NCBI RefSeq assembly: GCF_028372415.1 | Contig: NC_092875.1 | Location: 52,832,271 to 52,896,270, forward strand | DNA: 64,000 nt | DNA from: Notamacropus eugenii | Taxonomy: Eukaryota > Chordata > Mammalia > Diprotodontia > Macropodidae | Direction: 5' to 3' | Shown here: positions 35,901 to 47,904 of the stretch, piece after piece | Numbering within the stretch: position 1 is the stretch's first letter | Layout: each line of letters begins with the position of its first letter | The notes under the pieces: generated by a model | The model's database searches: none | What the model saw: the letters and a program-made list of their open reading frames with translations, nothing else | What the model was told of the DNA's origin: nothing | Translations under genes and position numbers: made by a program

Positions 35901-36284
35901 CTTGGTTTTCTTTAAGGATCTTAGCAAACAGTATTTCCTGCCTGAGATATTTTCCCCTCCTCCCGTACCCCCCACAGTGCCAGTGCAGCTCCTTCCTCCA
36001 TTATCTTGTGTCTTTCCGGTATATAGTTATATGTGTAATATCTCCACCAGCACAATGGAAGTTCTAGGGGGAAGGGAGTATTTCACTTTTGACTTTGCAG
36101 CCTGAGTACTTTGCCCAGTTACTGACACGTGGTTGGGCTTTAAAAAAAATGCTTGCTGATTAATTTGTCTATCACGTGCTTCTTCCACACCTCAAGGGAG
36201 GCTTCCAGTACACATATATACACACACACACACACACATCCTTCTTACTTTGTCTCTTTCTCTCTATTCTCCCCTTGTACCCCC

Positions 36285-36339
<55 letters not shown>

Positions 36340-37504
36340 CAAATGCCAGGCACCCTTATCACAAATACATACCCATGTGAAACATACATATATACACTTG
36401 TGTCACTCATCTCTGTCTTTCTTGGGTCACATCCTGTTCCCCAAAAGTTCTGTTACCCTCAGGTTACACATTTAATCCCTGTTTCATTCCTTCTCTATAT
36501 CTTTCACACATCTACTTCTAGGAACATGAGGCTGGTCCAGGTTTGCTTCCAGAAGAATTCTAAGCCCAGAATTCTGGTCAAAATCTCTGGAGTATTTCTT
36601 ATTTCTTGAGGGTAGAGGGTTGAAGAGCAAGGTAGACCCCAGCCAGAATTCAACCCCACAACTTGCTTGATTGAGGCAGAAGAATGTCCTATTGGAAGAG
36701 CAAATGGATAGGCTGGTACTTATGGATGAGTACCATCCATGGCCTGAACTGCTGGGGCTGAGAAGGGTGAGATAAGGTGAGGTAGAGTCCTCAGGCTTGA
36801 GGTAACCTGAAGAGAAGAGCCTGTGCTGACTCCCAGGACCAGTCTCCTGTGCCTTCCTGTGAATATTAAAGGCGAATGCTGAGCTCAGGGCCCCATTCCC
36901 AAGGAAGGCTTCATTGTTTTCTCCATTACCCTCTTCATATTTCTTTTCTCTCTGCCCTGCTCCCATGGCTCCCAAATGACTTCACTTTCCCATCTAATAC
37001 TCCTTCCTTTGTGTCACCCTGACTCCTATGACACCTTCCTATACCCTGATTTACCATATTACTACCCAATTCTCTTCTCACTTTAATTCAGACTTTCTGA
37101 ATTTTGCCATGCTGCCTTAGGAAGGGAAATTTGATAGTAATATAATCATCCAGGGCATAGGGTACCCTACCTGAATGATTTCTATGACTCCTCTGCTCTC
37201 ATCTGAGCTCCCTCAACCTTTGTAACAGTAGCCCACCATCTGGCATTCCCTTATATCACAACTTTTGGTTGTATGAGGTCTTGACTCTCAGTCAAGTTCC
37301 TCCTGTCATTGTCTCTCTAGTCTTAGCTTAATTTCAGGAAACCATTTCAACAGTTTGAGCTATCTCATACTGAATTGTGTTGCCTTGAGAGGTCATGGGT
37401 TCACCTTCAAGAAGATGATTGATGGACAGGGATTCTTGTTTGTATAGTAATTGGACCTTTCTAGTTCTGCAATTTAGGTGCCACAGGGCTCTAGACAGGA
37501 AATA
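35901..37504. other. Sequence between the CpG-rich segment and the next L1
   Basis: Contains CA microsatellites (36221-36238 and 36290-36338) and otherwise no recognised repeat or gene. The open frames on both strands are short and lack motifs; those at 36153-36609 are driven by the CA array. If the CpG-rich segment starts the ceramide synthase gene, this is intron 1. Confidence 0.4.
36290..36338. repeat. (CA)n microsatellite
   Basis: About 24 uninterrupted CA units; a shorter CA array lies at 36221-36238. Confidence 0.97.
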
Positions 37505-40500
37505 TGAATTCACAGAGAGGCAGAGCCAAGATAGTTGAGAATAGGTAACAACTAGCTGAACTCTTCCAACATTCCCCTCTAAACCACTTTAAAATAATGC
37601 CTCAGATTGAATTCTGGAGTGGCAGAGACAAGAAAACGTCAGAGTGAGACATTTTTTTTTCCAGTCCAAGGCAAATTAGGAGGTCAGTAGTAGAAGTCTG
37701 TGACACTAGGGTCATGGCTAGTCCAGATTATAGCCAATGCTGTGACAATAGAAGCAACAGTCCTTGGAGGCATCTATAACCTGAGCAGCAGCAGCTTCAG
37801 GAGCTCTCAGCTCCTAATGATAAGGGTAGTGGATAACTGGCTGGGAAGATGACAGAGGACTCTTTCCTGGAACTGGATTTAGGGACCTGTTGAATTGCCC
37901 AAACACATACTGAGTTCAGTGGATAAAATAGAAGTGAATAGCAGAATGTATTAGAAACTAGAATCCAACAATATGTTTACAAAAAACAAACGTGAAAGAG
38001 AGGAAGATATATAGTAAAAATAAAGGACTGGAGCAGAATTTATTACACTTCAGCTAAGATAAAAAAGACAATGGAGAAATCATGACCTCAGACAAAGCAA
38101 AAATAGACCTGATGAAAAGAGATAAGTAGGGAAACAACATTTTACTAGATAAGGTACCATAGACAATGAAGTACCATCAATATTAAACACATATACACTA
38201 AATGGCATAGAATCCAACATCTTAAAAGATAAGTTAAATGAGTTAATGGAGGAAATAGGGAGCAAAACTAAGTTATGAGGAGACCTCAACATTCCCCCTG
38301 TCAGAAACAGATAAACCTAACTGTTCACTAAGGAAGAAGGTAAGGAGATGAATAGAATTTTACAAAAATTAGATATTATAGATCTCTAATGAAAATTGAA
38401 TGAAATAGGAAAGGAATACAGGAATACAAGGAAATACAAGGAATTTTCTTGGTTATACATGGCATCTTCACAAAACATTGAGGCCTAAAAATTCTGCAAC
38501 CAATACAGAAAAGCAGAAATTTTAAATGCATTCTTTTAATACTACAATGCAATGAAAATATATTACATGAAGGGCAGTAGGAAGATTAAAAATTAATTGT
38601 AAACTAAATAATCTAATCCTAAAGAATGTATGGGTCACAGAACAAGGTATGGAAACAATCAATAATTTCATGAAAGAGAATGTCAACAAAGAGACAACAT
38701 ACCAAAATTTATGGGATGCAGCCAAAGGAGTTCCTAGGGGAAATTTTATATCTCTAAATGCTTATATGAATAAAACAGAAAAGGAGCAGATCAATGAACT
38801 GGGCATGCAATTTTAAAAAAAAACTAGAAAAAGAAGAAATTATAAATCTGCAATTAAACACTAAACTGGAAATCCTGAAAATCAAAGGTAAGATTAATAA
38901 AATTGAAAATAAGTAAACTTGAAATAATAAATAAAATTAAAAATTGATTTTATGAAAACACCAATAAAATAGATAAACCATTGGTTGCTTTAATTAAAAA
39001 GAGAGGAGAAAACCAAATTACCAGTAACAAAAATGAAAAAGATAAATTCACTACCAATGAAGATGTAATTAAAGAAATTATTGGGATTTATTTTGACTAA
39101 TTATATGTCAATGAATCTGACAATCTAAGTGAAATGGATGAATATTTTCAAAAATATAAATTGCCTAGATTAACAGAAGAAGAAATAATTATATCTTAGG
39201 AAATTGAATAACCATATCTTAAAAAAAGAAATTGAACCAACTGTCAATAAGCTCCATAGGAAAAAATCCCTCAGACTAAACAGAATCACAAGTGATTTCC
39301 ACCAAACATTTTAAAAAATTGCTTCTAATACTACATAAACTATTTAGGAAATTAGACAAAGAAAGGGTTCTACTCAATTCCTTTTAAGACAGAAATATGG
39401 TGCTGACACCTAAACCAGGAAGAGTCAAAATAGAAAAAGGTAACTACAGACCAATTTCACTAGTGAATACTGATGCAAAAAATGTTAAATAAAACACTAG
39501 CAAGGTGATTACAGCAATGTATCAGAAAGGTCTTACATTTTGACCAGGTGGGATTAATACCAGGAATGCAGGGCTAATTCAATTTTAAGAAAACTGTCAG
39601 CATGATTGATCATATCAATACCAAAAGCAACAAAAATCATATAATTATCTCAATAGACAGAGAAAAAAGTTTTTGACAAAGTGGCACACCCATTCATGTT
39701 AAAAACACTGGAAAGAAAAGGAATAAATGGAGCTTTCCTTAAAGTGATAAATAGTATGAAAAATTCTCTAAATCATTTTGGATTAGAGAAATGCTAATTC
39801 AATGAACTTTGAGGTACCATCTCATACCTATAAGATGGAATAATATGGCAGAAAACTAAAATGATAAATGTTGGGGGATGTGGAAAAATTGGGACACTAA
39901 TGCCCTATTGGTGGAGTTGTGAAACCATTTGGAGGAACAATTAGGAACTGTGCTCAAAGGGCTATAAAATTGTGCATACCTTTTGATACAGTAATGCCAC
40001 TACTACATTTGTATTCCAAGGAGATCAAAGGAAAAAGAATTCAAAATACATGTACAAAATATTACTGGTAGCTCTTTTTGTTGTGGCAAAGAATTGGCAA
40101 TTAAGGAGATGCCCATCATTTGGGGAATGGCCAAATAAGTTGTATTATATAATTGTGATGGAATATTATTGTGCTATAAGAAATGACAAGCAGGATGGTT
40201 TCAGAAAAACCTGAGAAGACATACATAAACTCATGAAAAGTGAAGTAAAAAAACCAAGAGAATATTGTACATGGTACCAGCAATGTTGCATGATGAGCAG
40301 CTGTGAATGACTTACCTGTTCTGATCAATACAATGATCTAAGACACTTCTGAAGGACTTATGTTGAAAAAGACCATCCATCTCCAGAGGGAGAACTTATG
40401 GAGTCTAAATAAAGATGGAAGCATAATTTTTTTCTTTCATAAATTCTGTGTTTTTATTTTTTGCAACATGGCTAACTTGGAAACGTTTTTGGCATTATTT

Positions 40501-40640
40501 CACATGTACAATTGATATCGCATTTTCTGCCTTCAAAATGGATGGGAGAAGGGTAGGATGGTGAGGGTTCAAAACTTTTTTTTTTAGTGAATGTTAAAAA
40601 GATAAATAATAAGTTTTTTAAATAAATAGTAATTTTTAGG
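37505..40640 (+). mobile_element. L1 LINE, plus strand, rearranged
   Basis: The 5'UTR start type GGCAGAGCCAAGATAG at about 37519 is followed by 400 bases of 5'UTR. It then jumps directly to the ORF2 endonuclease (about 37945), skipping ORF1. ORF2 endonuclease-RT continues to about 39745, then jumps to the ORF2 C-terminus/3' region (about 39755-40560) with an A-rich end near 40600-40630. Frames are heavily broken. Two internal deletions make this a third L1 deletion pattern in the window. Confidence 0.8.
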
Positions 40641-41169
40641 CTAATTTGAGAACTAAGGGGAAATCCCAGAATTTCAGAGTTGGAACCTTTGGTTGTTCAC
40701 ATGAATTTTCATTTACATCGATGTAGCTAACACAAATAAGCCAATACAAATCTGAGACACTGTATTGCAATTTGTTCACTTGGAGTGTGAAACACTCCAT
40801 CAACAATTGATAGAAATGTGTGTCATTTACAATTTGGTTAGTAGTATTTATATATTACATGAAAGAAAGAAAACAATTTGAGTTCTCATCATATTGTAGC
40901 TGGTCATACAAAGAAAAATATGTACTTCTTAAGGAGAATGTATTTCATTAGTAACAGGATATTGAGAAGGGATGTGTCCTTGTTGGTATTGCAAATTGCA
41001 CTAAATCGAAAAGAACTCTCCATCAGGCTAAATAAGGGAGAACACCCCTTACACTGTTGAAATCCTCTTTTATAGTAACTAAGTCTTTTTGTACCAATTA
41101 AGGGAAAAAGAAGACATTGAAAGAAAATGAGTGTTGCAGCTATTCCTGTAGATCATGGAGAGATCATAT
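40641..41169. other. Unassigned AT-rich sequence
   Basis: No gene or clear repeat seen. The short plus-strand frame 40878-41060 has no supporting motif. Confidence 0.35.
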
Positions 41170-41680
41170 AACACAAAATGGTTAATATAGAACTAAATAG
41201 AATTAGTTGTGTCCTTCCAAAAATCCACTTCCAACAGGTTCCAGCTAATCTCTGCACAAACGTCCTCTGCACATTAGCCAGAATCTGAGAAGAGGACATC
41301 ATCCACTGTTTGCTGAAAAAACCCAGTGAGGAGGAACACACTATCTACTGAGGCAGCCCATTCTACCTTGGCATTGCTCTAGTTGTTGGGAGGTTTCTCC
41401 TGACATCATACCCATGTTTGCTGTTCTTGGTGCTGTCCTTTGGGGCTGAACAGAACAAGGCTGACCCTTTCCCACATGACAGTTCTTTAAATATTTGTCC
41501 AAGGTAAATATTACCAGTTCTTTTAACCAGTCCACATATGATGTGAGCTCATGACCTTGAGCATCCTAATGTGTCTTCTCTAGATCCTCTCCACTTAATC
41601 AGTGCCCTGCTAAAAATGGAATGCTTAGAACTCAATTCTGGTCTGACTAGGTTAGACTAGAAAGCATCCTAGTCCAAGGA
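41170..41680 (+). repeat. CR1/L3-like old LINE fragment
   Basis: Blocks GAGGAACACACTATCTACTG, GGCAGCCCATTCTACC, CTGAACAGAACAAGGCTGAC and GGTCTGACTAGGTTAGAC occur in the same order, diverged, at 60300-60600 and 62230-62700. Confidence 0.6.
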
Positions 41681-41799
41681 TGATGAGATTACCACCTCCT
41701 GGGTCCTAGTATACTCAATCAAGGAACTGAGAATCATAAAGTTTGAAAGCTTTGCCCAAGATTACACAGTCGGTAAGTGACTGAACTATAATCTTTGAG

Positions 41800-42490
41800 C
41801 CATACAGCTGGCAAAGTGGCCATGTTATCTCCTCCTTGTTAAAGTTCAGTGGCTCCATGTTACCTATAAAATCAAATGTAAAGTCCAATTTTTTTAAACT
41901 CTTAAAACTGGCTTTTTTCCAGTGGTGTGCTAGTAAATATTTAATGACCAGCTCTCCAGAAAAAAATGAATGTTCTTAAAACACACTTTAAAGTTTAATT
42001 TTCTTCATCACTTTCTTAAGTCCAGAAATCAACAAAACAATCAAACCCAGATTTGTAGCACTGGGGATGTTCAAGGTATAAATGTTCACACTAAAAATTA
42101 ACAATCTACTCTCTAGTTGTTTTCCTCTTTAGTACCTCTTTCCATGCACTCAGTACAATTAAATTAACCTACTTGCTGTCCCTCACACACAGGACTTCTC
42201 CCATCACTATGCCTTTGCAGTTGCTGTCCGCTTGCAGGAAATGCTCCTTCCTTAAAACCTAAAAACCACTTAAAATTCTGGTTTTTCTTCAAAACAGGTC
42301 AACTCTGACCTCCTATAGGAGGCCTTTCCTGGTCCCTTTCCTTTCCTCCTTCTGAGCCTACCCTCTTTTTTATTGTATATATGTACTTCTCTGCATGTTG
42401 TCTCCTCCATCAGAATGCAAGCTCTTTGAGGACGTTGAATTGTTATGACCTTAGAGTCGGGCACATCATAGGCGCTTAACACCTATGTCA
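41800..42490 (+). repeat. L2-type LINE 3' region
   Basis: Carries the L2 3' order: GTTCAGTGGCTCCATGTTACC, CATGCACTCAGTACAATT, TTTTTCTTCAAAACAGGTCA, GAGGCCTTTCCTGGTCCC, GCAAGCTCTTTGAGGACG and TCATAGGCGCTTAAC (42240-42482). A plus-strand fragment without an intact frame. Confidence 0.75.
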
Positions 42491-42655
42491 ATAGGTGTTG
42501 TCAATGTACCGATTGTGCTTTGCTTTTCTCTTCCAAAGAGAAGAAGCTTTCATAGATGGAGTGTTTTGGTCAAGCAGGTCAGTGGAAAAGATGGATAGCT
42601 GTGGACTAGAAGAGTACAGCTAGGCGAATTAGCGACTTTGTTGGACACGAAGAGT
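42491..42655. other. Unassigned sequence
   Basis: Nothing recognised between the L2-like 3' end and the CORE-SINE. Confidence 0.3.
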
Positions 42656-42915
42656 AATCATTACTAGTTAATGACAGTTTGATAGTGCAGTGCACAGAGT
42701 ACTAGACCAAGAGTCAGGAAGACCTGAGTTCAGATCCTGCCTCAGACACTTACTAGGTGTATGCCTCCGGCCAAATCACTCGATTTTGTCATCTGTAAAA
42801 TGGGGCTACTAATATCACCTACCTTCTAGGATTCTTATAAGGATAAAATGAGTTATTTGGAAAATGTTTTCTAAACCTTAGGTGCCATATAAATGTTAGC
42901 TCTAGTGATGATGAT
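42656..42915 (+). mobile_element. CORE-SINE (tRNA-headed)
   Basis: Blocks in order: AGTGCAGTGCACAGAGTACT (tRNA-like A-box region), GAGTTCAGATCCTGCCTCAG (B box), GACACTTACTAGGTG, CATCTGTAAAATGGGG, TCTAGGATTCTTATAAGGAT and CATATAAATGTTAGCTC tail. Well preserved relative to the other SINE remnants. Confidence 0.85.
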
Positions 42916-43974
42916 AATAAAGAAAATAGAAGAATTCACCAAAGGAGCTCCCCAGGTATTTGCCTTACCCATGAGTTAAAAAAATTAATTTCTCAAATAT
43001 CAGAGGAGGGAGCTATGACTAGATGTGTATTCATCCAGAAAATATCTGAACCTAGCCCTGCCCTCTGGAACTGGGAAAATCTCCTTTCCTTGCCACCTCT
43101 CTTAAAAGTAGTCCAATAAAGAGACTTCTACTTTGGGAGCCAGTATATATAGTTTCTAATCTTAGATATGCCAATAACTTTCCTGAGTGCCCTCAAGAAA
43201 GCCTCTTTGTTCTCTGTTTGTGGTGGCTAATTCCAAAGGAAGGTGAGGGGATCAAGCTCTACTGTCTATTTCCCCAAAATTGAACCATCTGTGCTCTCTA
43301 AATGAATCATTCTGAGAATTAGCCCTGTGCCACTAAAAAGTGAAAAGAAAACCCAATATATAACCCTCATACAGCTTATGTGTAACAGTAAGATTATGAG
43401 GATATGAGTCTTTGCAGAGATAAGCTACAACCACGCAGATCCTAAACAGATGTTGATAGCAGGCAGTGCAAATGAACCTCTTGGCTGGCACCCTGAGATA
43501 CTTCCAGGTGAAGGACATACTGTTTTGGGTCTATTGTTCCCTTATTTGGGGGGAATGGGTGGGTCAGAGATAGCATGCCAGGCAGTGAAAACTTTTGAAA
43601 TAAGTAGGAGAAAAGAAAAGAAAACTGTGTTACCTTTTTGGCATGTGAATTTATGTTTTTTTGGTCTTTCTTTTATACATTTTAATTTGTTTAATTTTAT
43701 TTTGAATTTATGGAATAAAACAAGCATTTCCATAACAAAGTGCAATAAAAAAGATGATTATACATGAAAGTGCAAATCTACTATGCGCAACAGCCTAATC
43801 CATTCAAATATACAACAAAATTATCATGTAAATTTCTTTTTGTCTCCTCCCTCCCAGAGCTGACTGCCATTAAATACAACTATACACACACACATATGTA
43901 AAATTATTCCATATGTACTTCTATTTATCAATTCTATGTCTGGAAGCAGATAGTTTCTTTCTTCATATGTCCTT
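42916..43974. other. Unassigned sequence
   Basis: No gene or repeat was securely recognised. The plus-strand frame 43450-43767 lacks a motif and ends in A/T-rich low complexity. Confidence 0.35.
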
Positions 43975-44300
43975 TAAAGACTTAAGATTTTGTGATAAGA
44001 ATTATTATTTGGTAAAAATTCTTGAGAAAACTAGAAAGCAGTATGGCAGGAACTAGGCATAGACCACCATTTACCAAGATAAGGGCAAAATGAATATATG
44101 ACTTAAATAAAAGGAGAGATTTTACAAAAAAATTAGAAGAACATAGAGCATAATACTCACCAGTCTTATGTGTAGGCAAACAATTTGTGAACAAACAAGA
44201 GATAGAAAGCAAAGTTAGGTATAAAATGGATAATTTCAGTTACATTAAAAAGGTTTTGTACAAATAAAACAAATGTAACACATGAATTTATGAAACTCTA
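43975..44300 (+). mobile_element. L1 ORF2 C-terminal fragment
   Basis: The plus strand reads KTRKQYGRN-, KGKMNIYDL- and FVNKQEIE-type L1 ORF2 C-terminal sequence, then DNFSYIKKVLYK. Isolated, with both ends truncated. Confidence 0.65.
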
Positions 44301-44703
44301 AGCCCCATGGTTCAAAGAAAAATATTAACTTTTAACACACAAGCAAAAGGGATTATAAGAAATGATACTTAATGCAAAAGGTTCTGCTCAGTTGTTTTCC
44401 ATAGTGGGATTTGTCCGTGTAATTTCAGTAGATTTTACAATAGTAATTCCAGTAGTAATTTCTTATTGAATAAGAATTAGAAATAACAACAATAAGAAAT
44501 AATAACAATAATAATCTTGACTTGTTATTTACTTTCACTTCTGGATGTGAAAATTCATACACCATTATTAGCTCATTGAACCAAGAAGTGAGTGACAATG
44601 GTCAAAATAAGTCACTTTCTAATGAAAAACAGTCTTCCCAACTTATGCTTTCCCTGCCCAGCACTCAATTTTACACATTTGTAAAACAAAACATCTGAAC
44701 TAA
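44301..44703. other. Unassigned AT-rich sequence
   Basis: Includes a small AAT/AAC-rich patch (44480-44510). No gene seen. Confidence 0.3.
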
Positions 44704-45030
44704 TCTAAATAGAAGTCCTCTTTCAACTCTGCCACTCTGTGTTCTAAGGGTCCTCCCAGCTCTGCCATTCTGTGTTCTAAGGGCCCTCCCAGCTCTGACA
44801 TTCTGAGTTCTAAAGGTCCTCCCAGCTCTACCATTCTGTGTTCTAAGGGCCCTCCCAGCTCTGCCATTCTGTGTTCTAAGGGCCCTCCCAACTTTGGCAT
44901 TTTTTCTAAGGGTCTTCCCAGCTTTGCCACTCTGAGTTCTAAGGGCCCTCCCAGCTCTACAATTCTGAGTTCTAAGGACCCTCCCAGCTCTGCCATTCTG
45001 TGTTCTAAGGGGCCTCCCAGCTCTGACCTT
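44704..45030 (+). repeat. 33-bp minisatellite derived from a SINE tail
   Basis: About ten tandem copies of a 33-bp unit of the form CCCAGCTCTGCCATTCTG followed by TGTTCTAAGGGCCCT. One copy is shortened near 44897. The unit equals the 3' tail of CORE-SINE/MIR copies. Because 33 is a multiple of three, an open frame persists on the minus strand with an 11-residue ELGGPLEHRMA repeat; that frame is a by-product, not a gene. Confidence 0.93.
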
Positions 45031-45149
45031 TTCCTAGTCTCTTGATGGCTGATAGCTGGTGATGGATTCCAAATGGACCTTACTAGGCTTCCTTCCCCTC
45101 TCTTTTCCTGCTTAGTCATTCAATCCTTCTTTTCTTTTCCTAGTTCTTC

Positions 45150-45430
45150 ATGAAGTTCTTGAGACTGTTGTTGCTCATTCTTCATTTTTGAAGAGGACCA
45201 ATGACATCAGGAGGTGATGTCTTGGCTGCATGTGAACTGAATTTAAGGGAAGCAGAGCTATGCAGTTACCTCTCACTGTCCTCCAGACTCATTGGAGTCC
45301 AATGGCAAGATGTAGATCAGGATGACTGGCAATGGCCCCCATTCAGCGGGAGACCATGGCCTATTTAAGCTAAGGTCTTTCCTAGGTCTTAGTTTCTCTG
45401 AAGCGACACCCATTCAGTAATTAAAGGCTA
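45150..45430 (+). mobile_element. RTE-related SINE (Mar1-like)
   Basis: Starts TTGTTGCTCATTCTTCATTT, continues GAAGAGGACCAATGACATCA, GATGTCTTGGCTGCATGTGA, CAGACTCATTGGAGTCCAAT and GATGACTGGCAATGGCCC, and ends near CCATTCAGTAATTAAAGGC. This matches a SINE type I know from marsupials as RTE-mobilised. The family name is tentative. Confidence 0.7.
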
Positions 45431-46445
45431 AGTAAATAAACTACGGCTATTTACACTTTTTCTGAACCATTAAAACCTATGAGAGGCCCTTATAAAGAAG
45501 AGACAGGAGGAAAACCAGCTTACCATGAAAGTTCCTTGGCAGCTTCTAGGGGCTGGAACTGGGGCATCTGACTTCAGGGCTGAGCCACAAAGGCTTCTAG
45601 GTTAGAAAAGAGTGGTGTAGTCTCATTTCTTCCCATTCATTATAAGTCAGACCTCTGAAAAAACCTCTGTCCAGAGAAGGTAGAACAGTTTATCACCCTC
45701 TTCCCATCTGTAAGGCCTAGGACCCAAAGGAGTGAACATGAGGGAGGGAGGTAGAGCTTGTATATTACAGGAGAACATAATCAGCAGGTGTTTGTATCCT
45801 GACTGTCCACATAGCTACCAAGAATTGATGGAATATGACTCCTCTCCTGGGATGAGTTCATCAGCTCTCAGGCATTCATCCCTACTTCAGTTGCTCATGC
45901 TATGCCCAGCTTCTATTTTCCACTGGGTCAGGGTTCAAGGAAATTAGCAGAATACCATGTGTGATGTTTCTGCTTAATGCTCTAGCCCCACTAGGCAGCC
46001 CACATTATAGTGATTCATGTGGTTGCTGGATGCCTTCCATATTAAGACTACCCAACAGGCACCATCTTTCCCTCGAAGCTGGGAAGGTGGCATATGTTCC
46101 TGGGTAGAATTTAGGACAATTGTATCTCAGATGGTACACTGGTAGATAGGAGAGGTTGGGGAAGTTCTGCTGGAGATTTCTCTGGCCAGCAAGGAGGACT
46201 TTCCTCTTCAAGTTCATTAGAGATGAAGAGGATAAAGATGGAAATATTTGGCACATGGCCTAGATAGCCAGTTAGTGAAGAAGCATATATTGAATGTATT
46301 GTGCTGGGTCATGCTAGGAAAAGAAAGCTAGGTCAAAAGGTAAGGGGGGAGAGGAATGGGGAAAATAAGGAGAATGAATTTCAGAATTCACCAGAGATCA
46401 GAGCCCTAGGACAATTTTGATTCTTCTGTAGAAGGCACAGACATC
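45431..46445. other. Unassigned sequence
   Basis: No repeat or gene recognised with confidence. The small frames at 45732-45947 (plus) and 46005-46256 (minus) lack motifs. Confidence 0.35.
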
Positions 46446-46449
46446 CTTC

Positions 46450-46930
46450 CTATCAACAAACACTTATTAAACTTTTAACTATGGACCAGAGCTAAGCACC
46501 AAGGATTCAGAGAGAGGTAGAAACACTCCCTTGCCCTCCAGTCACTCAGGTTTGAAACCTCAGCATTATCAATTGCTCAGTCTTCCTCACTCCTCATATC
46601 CAATCCCTTGCCAGGTCTTACTGAATCTGTCTCCCCAGTCTACACTGAATCTTCCCCTCTTCTCTTTACTCACACAGCTCTGTCAGACCAAGCAAAGATC
46701 CCATCTCTCAGGATTCTTCTCTTTTCCTCGATGTTGCTTTAAACAACAACACCCCTATATTATTGACCTTAGCTTTTCTCTCTATCTTCCACTCATTTGA
46801 ATTAATAACTCATGAGGCTATTTATGAAGGATCCTTCCATGCTCTTATATTCATTTATTTCCTGTCATCTGCTCTTGCTTCCAGCTTCTGTATATGCATT
46901 ATAACATTCTGAACTGCTTAGTGAGCTCCT
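46450..46930 (+). repeat. L2-type LINE fragments (mixed orientation)
   Basis: 46455-46530 is a minus-strand L2 3' end (AACACTTATTAAAC, CTAAGCACCAAGGATTC). 46540-46930 is plus-strand L2 body (CATATCCAATCCCTTGCCAG, CATTATAACATTCTG, TGAGCTCCTTGTG). Confidence 0.6.
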
Positions 46931-46936
46931 TGTGTA

Positions 46937-47161
46937 TCCATAAGGCAAAGTGGATAGAGTCCTAGGCCTGGAATCAGAAAGACCTGAGTTCAAATTGGGC
47001 CTCAGACACCTGATGTGTGACCCTGAGTCACTTAATTTCTGTCTGCCTCTATTTCCTCAACTGTAAAATAGGGATAATTACAGCACCTACCTCCCAGGGT
47101 CATCATGAGGATCAAATGAGGTATTTGTCAATTGCTTAGCATAGTACCTAGTATATTGTAG
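46937..47161 (+). mobile_element. CORE-SINE, 5' part, interrupted by an LTR element
   Basis: GCAAAGTGGATAGAGTCCTA, GACCTGAGTTCAAATTGGGC, CAGACACCTGATGTGTGACC, CTCAACTGTAAAATAGGG and CACCTACCTCCCAGGGTCAT in order. It ends at GTATATTGTAG. Its tail, GTAGGTGCTTAATAAATG, resumes at 49586 after the LTR element, so the SINE was in place before the LTR element landed. Confidence 0.85.
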
Positions 47162-47624
47162 TGAATCACCAAGGCAATATTCACAGCACTGCTGGTGACT
47201 ATAAATATGCTGGTGTAGTTCTCAGTCACAAAGGATAAGAGACTCTCCATACAGAAGGCGTAAGAAAACATTTATTGAAAGACCAGAAAGACAAATCCCA
47301 GGACCAGAAAGCAAAATGTGTTATGGTAACAAAGAAGTTAATAAACACGATCACAGCAGAGGGCAAAGCCATTCTCAAACCTCCTCCCACTCAGCCAGGG
47401 CCTTCTCAACTGTCAACTGTCACAATGTGTCAGTTGGCTTGAGTTCTATCCCCTCTGCCCTGATTCTACTCACTCACTTCCTCCCAGTTCCACTCCACCC
47501 TTCCTGTTCTGCCTCTTCAGCAAGCTCCTCCTATCACATGTGACCCTGGCTTCCAGGTGATTTAAGCAGATCATACAGGCCTATTACAATTAGAAAGATC
47601 TTTTCATTTTAAATTACTATTACA
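47162..47624 (-). repeat. 3' LTR of the gag-only element
   Basis: About 463 bp, colinear with 49115-49584. TG...CA type on the minus strand (TGTAATAGTAATTT to GGTGATTCA). An AATAAA-type signal is present on the minus strand near 47267 (ATTTATT region). Confidence 0.85.
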
Positions 47625-47904
47625 TTCCTCCCCAAGAACTTTTATATTCATTACGTAGGTCGGTGGGGCAACTGGTATTACAAGCATCTCATCATTCTCC
47701 CCCTCCACAGTTGGGGCCCAAAATCTTGGGGAAAGGGGAGAAGGTCTCTTCTTCCACAACTGCTTCCTGCTGAGATTGGACACAGAACTGTCCCTGCCCC
47801 AAGAGGTCCCATTTGAGAGATCAGTTCCTTAGCTTGCATCTGGAGTTTGGTCAACTTCAAGTCCAGAGATGACACATCACCATCATAGATAGGTGACATC
47901 CAGC

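Noticed and set aside
35215-36067. Open frames of 60-181 codons around the CpG-rich segment
   Set aside because: They are expected from the high GC content, overlap on both strands and have no recognisable domain.
44704-45030. CRISPR-like regular repeats
   Set aside because: Units are directly adjacent without unique spacers, in a vertebrate genome; it is a minisatellite.
44700-45119. Minus-strand open frame of 139 codons with an 11-residue repeat
   Set aside because: It is the translation of a 33-bp minisatellite; any 3n-length tandem repeat stays open. There is no start context, homology or splice support.
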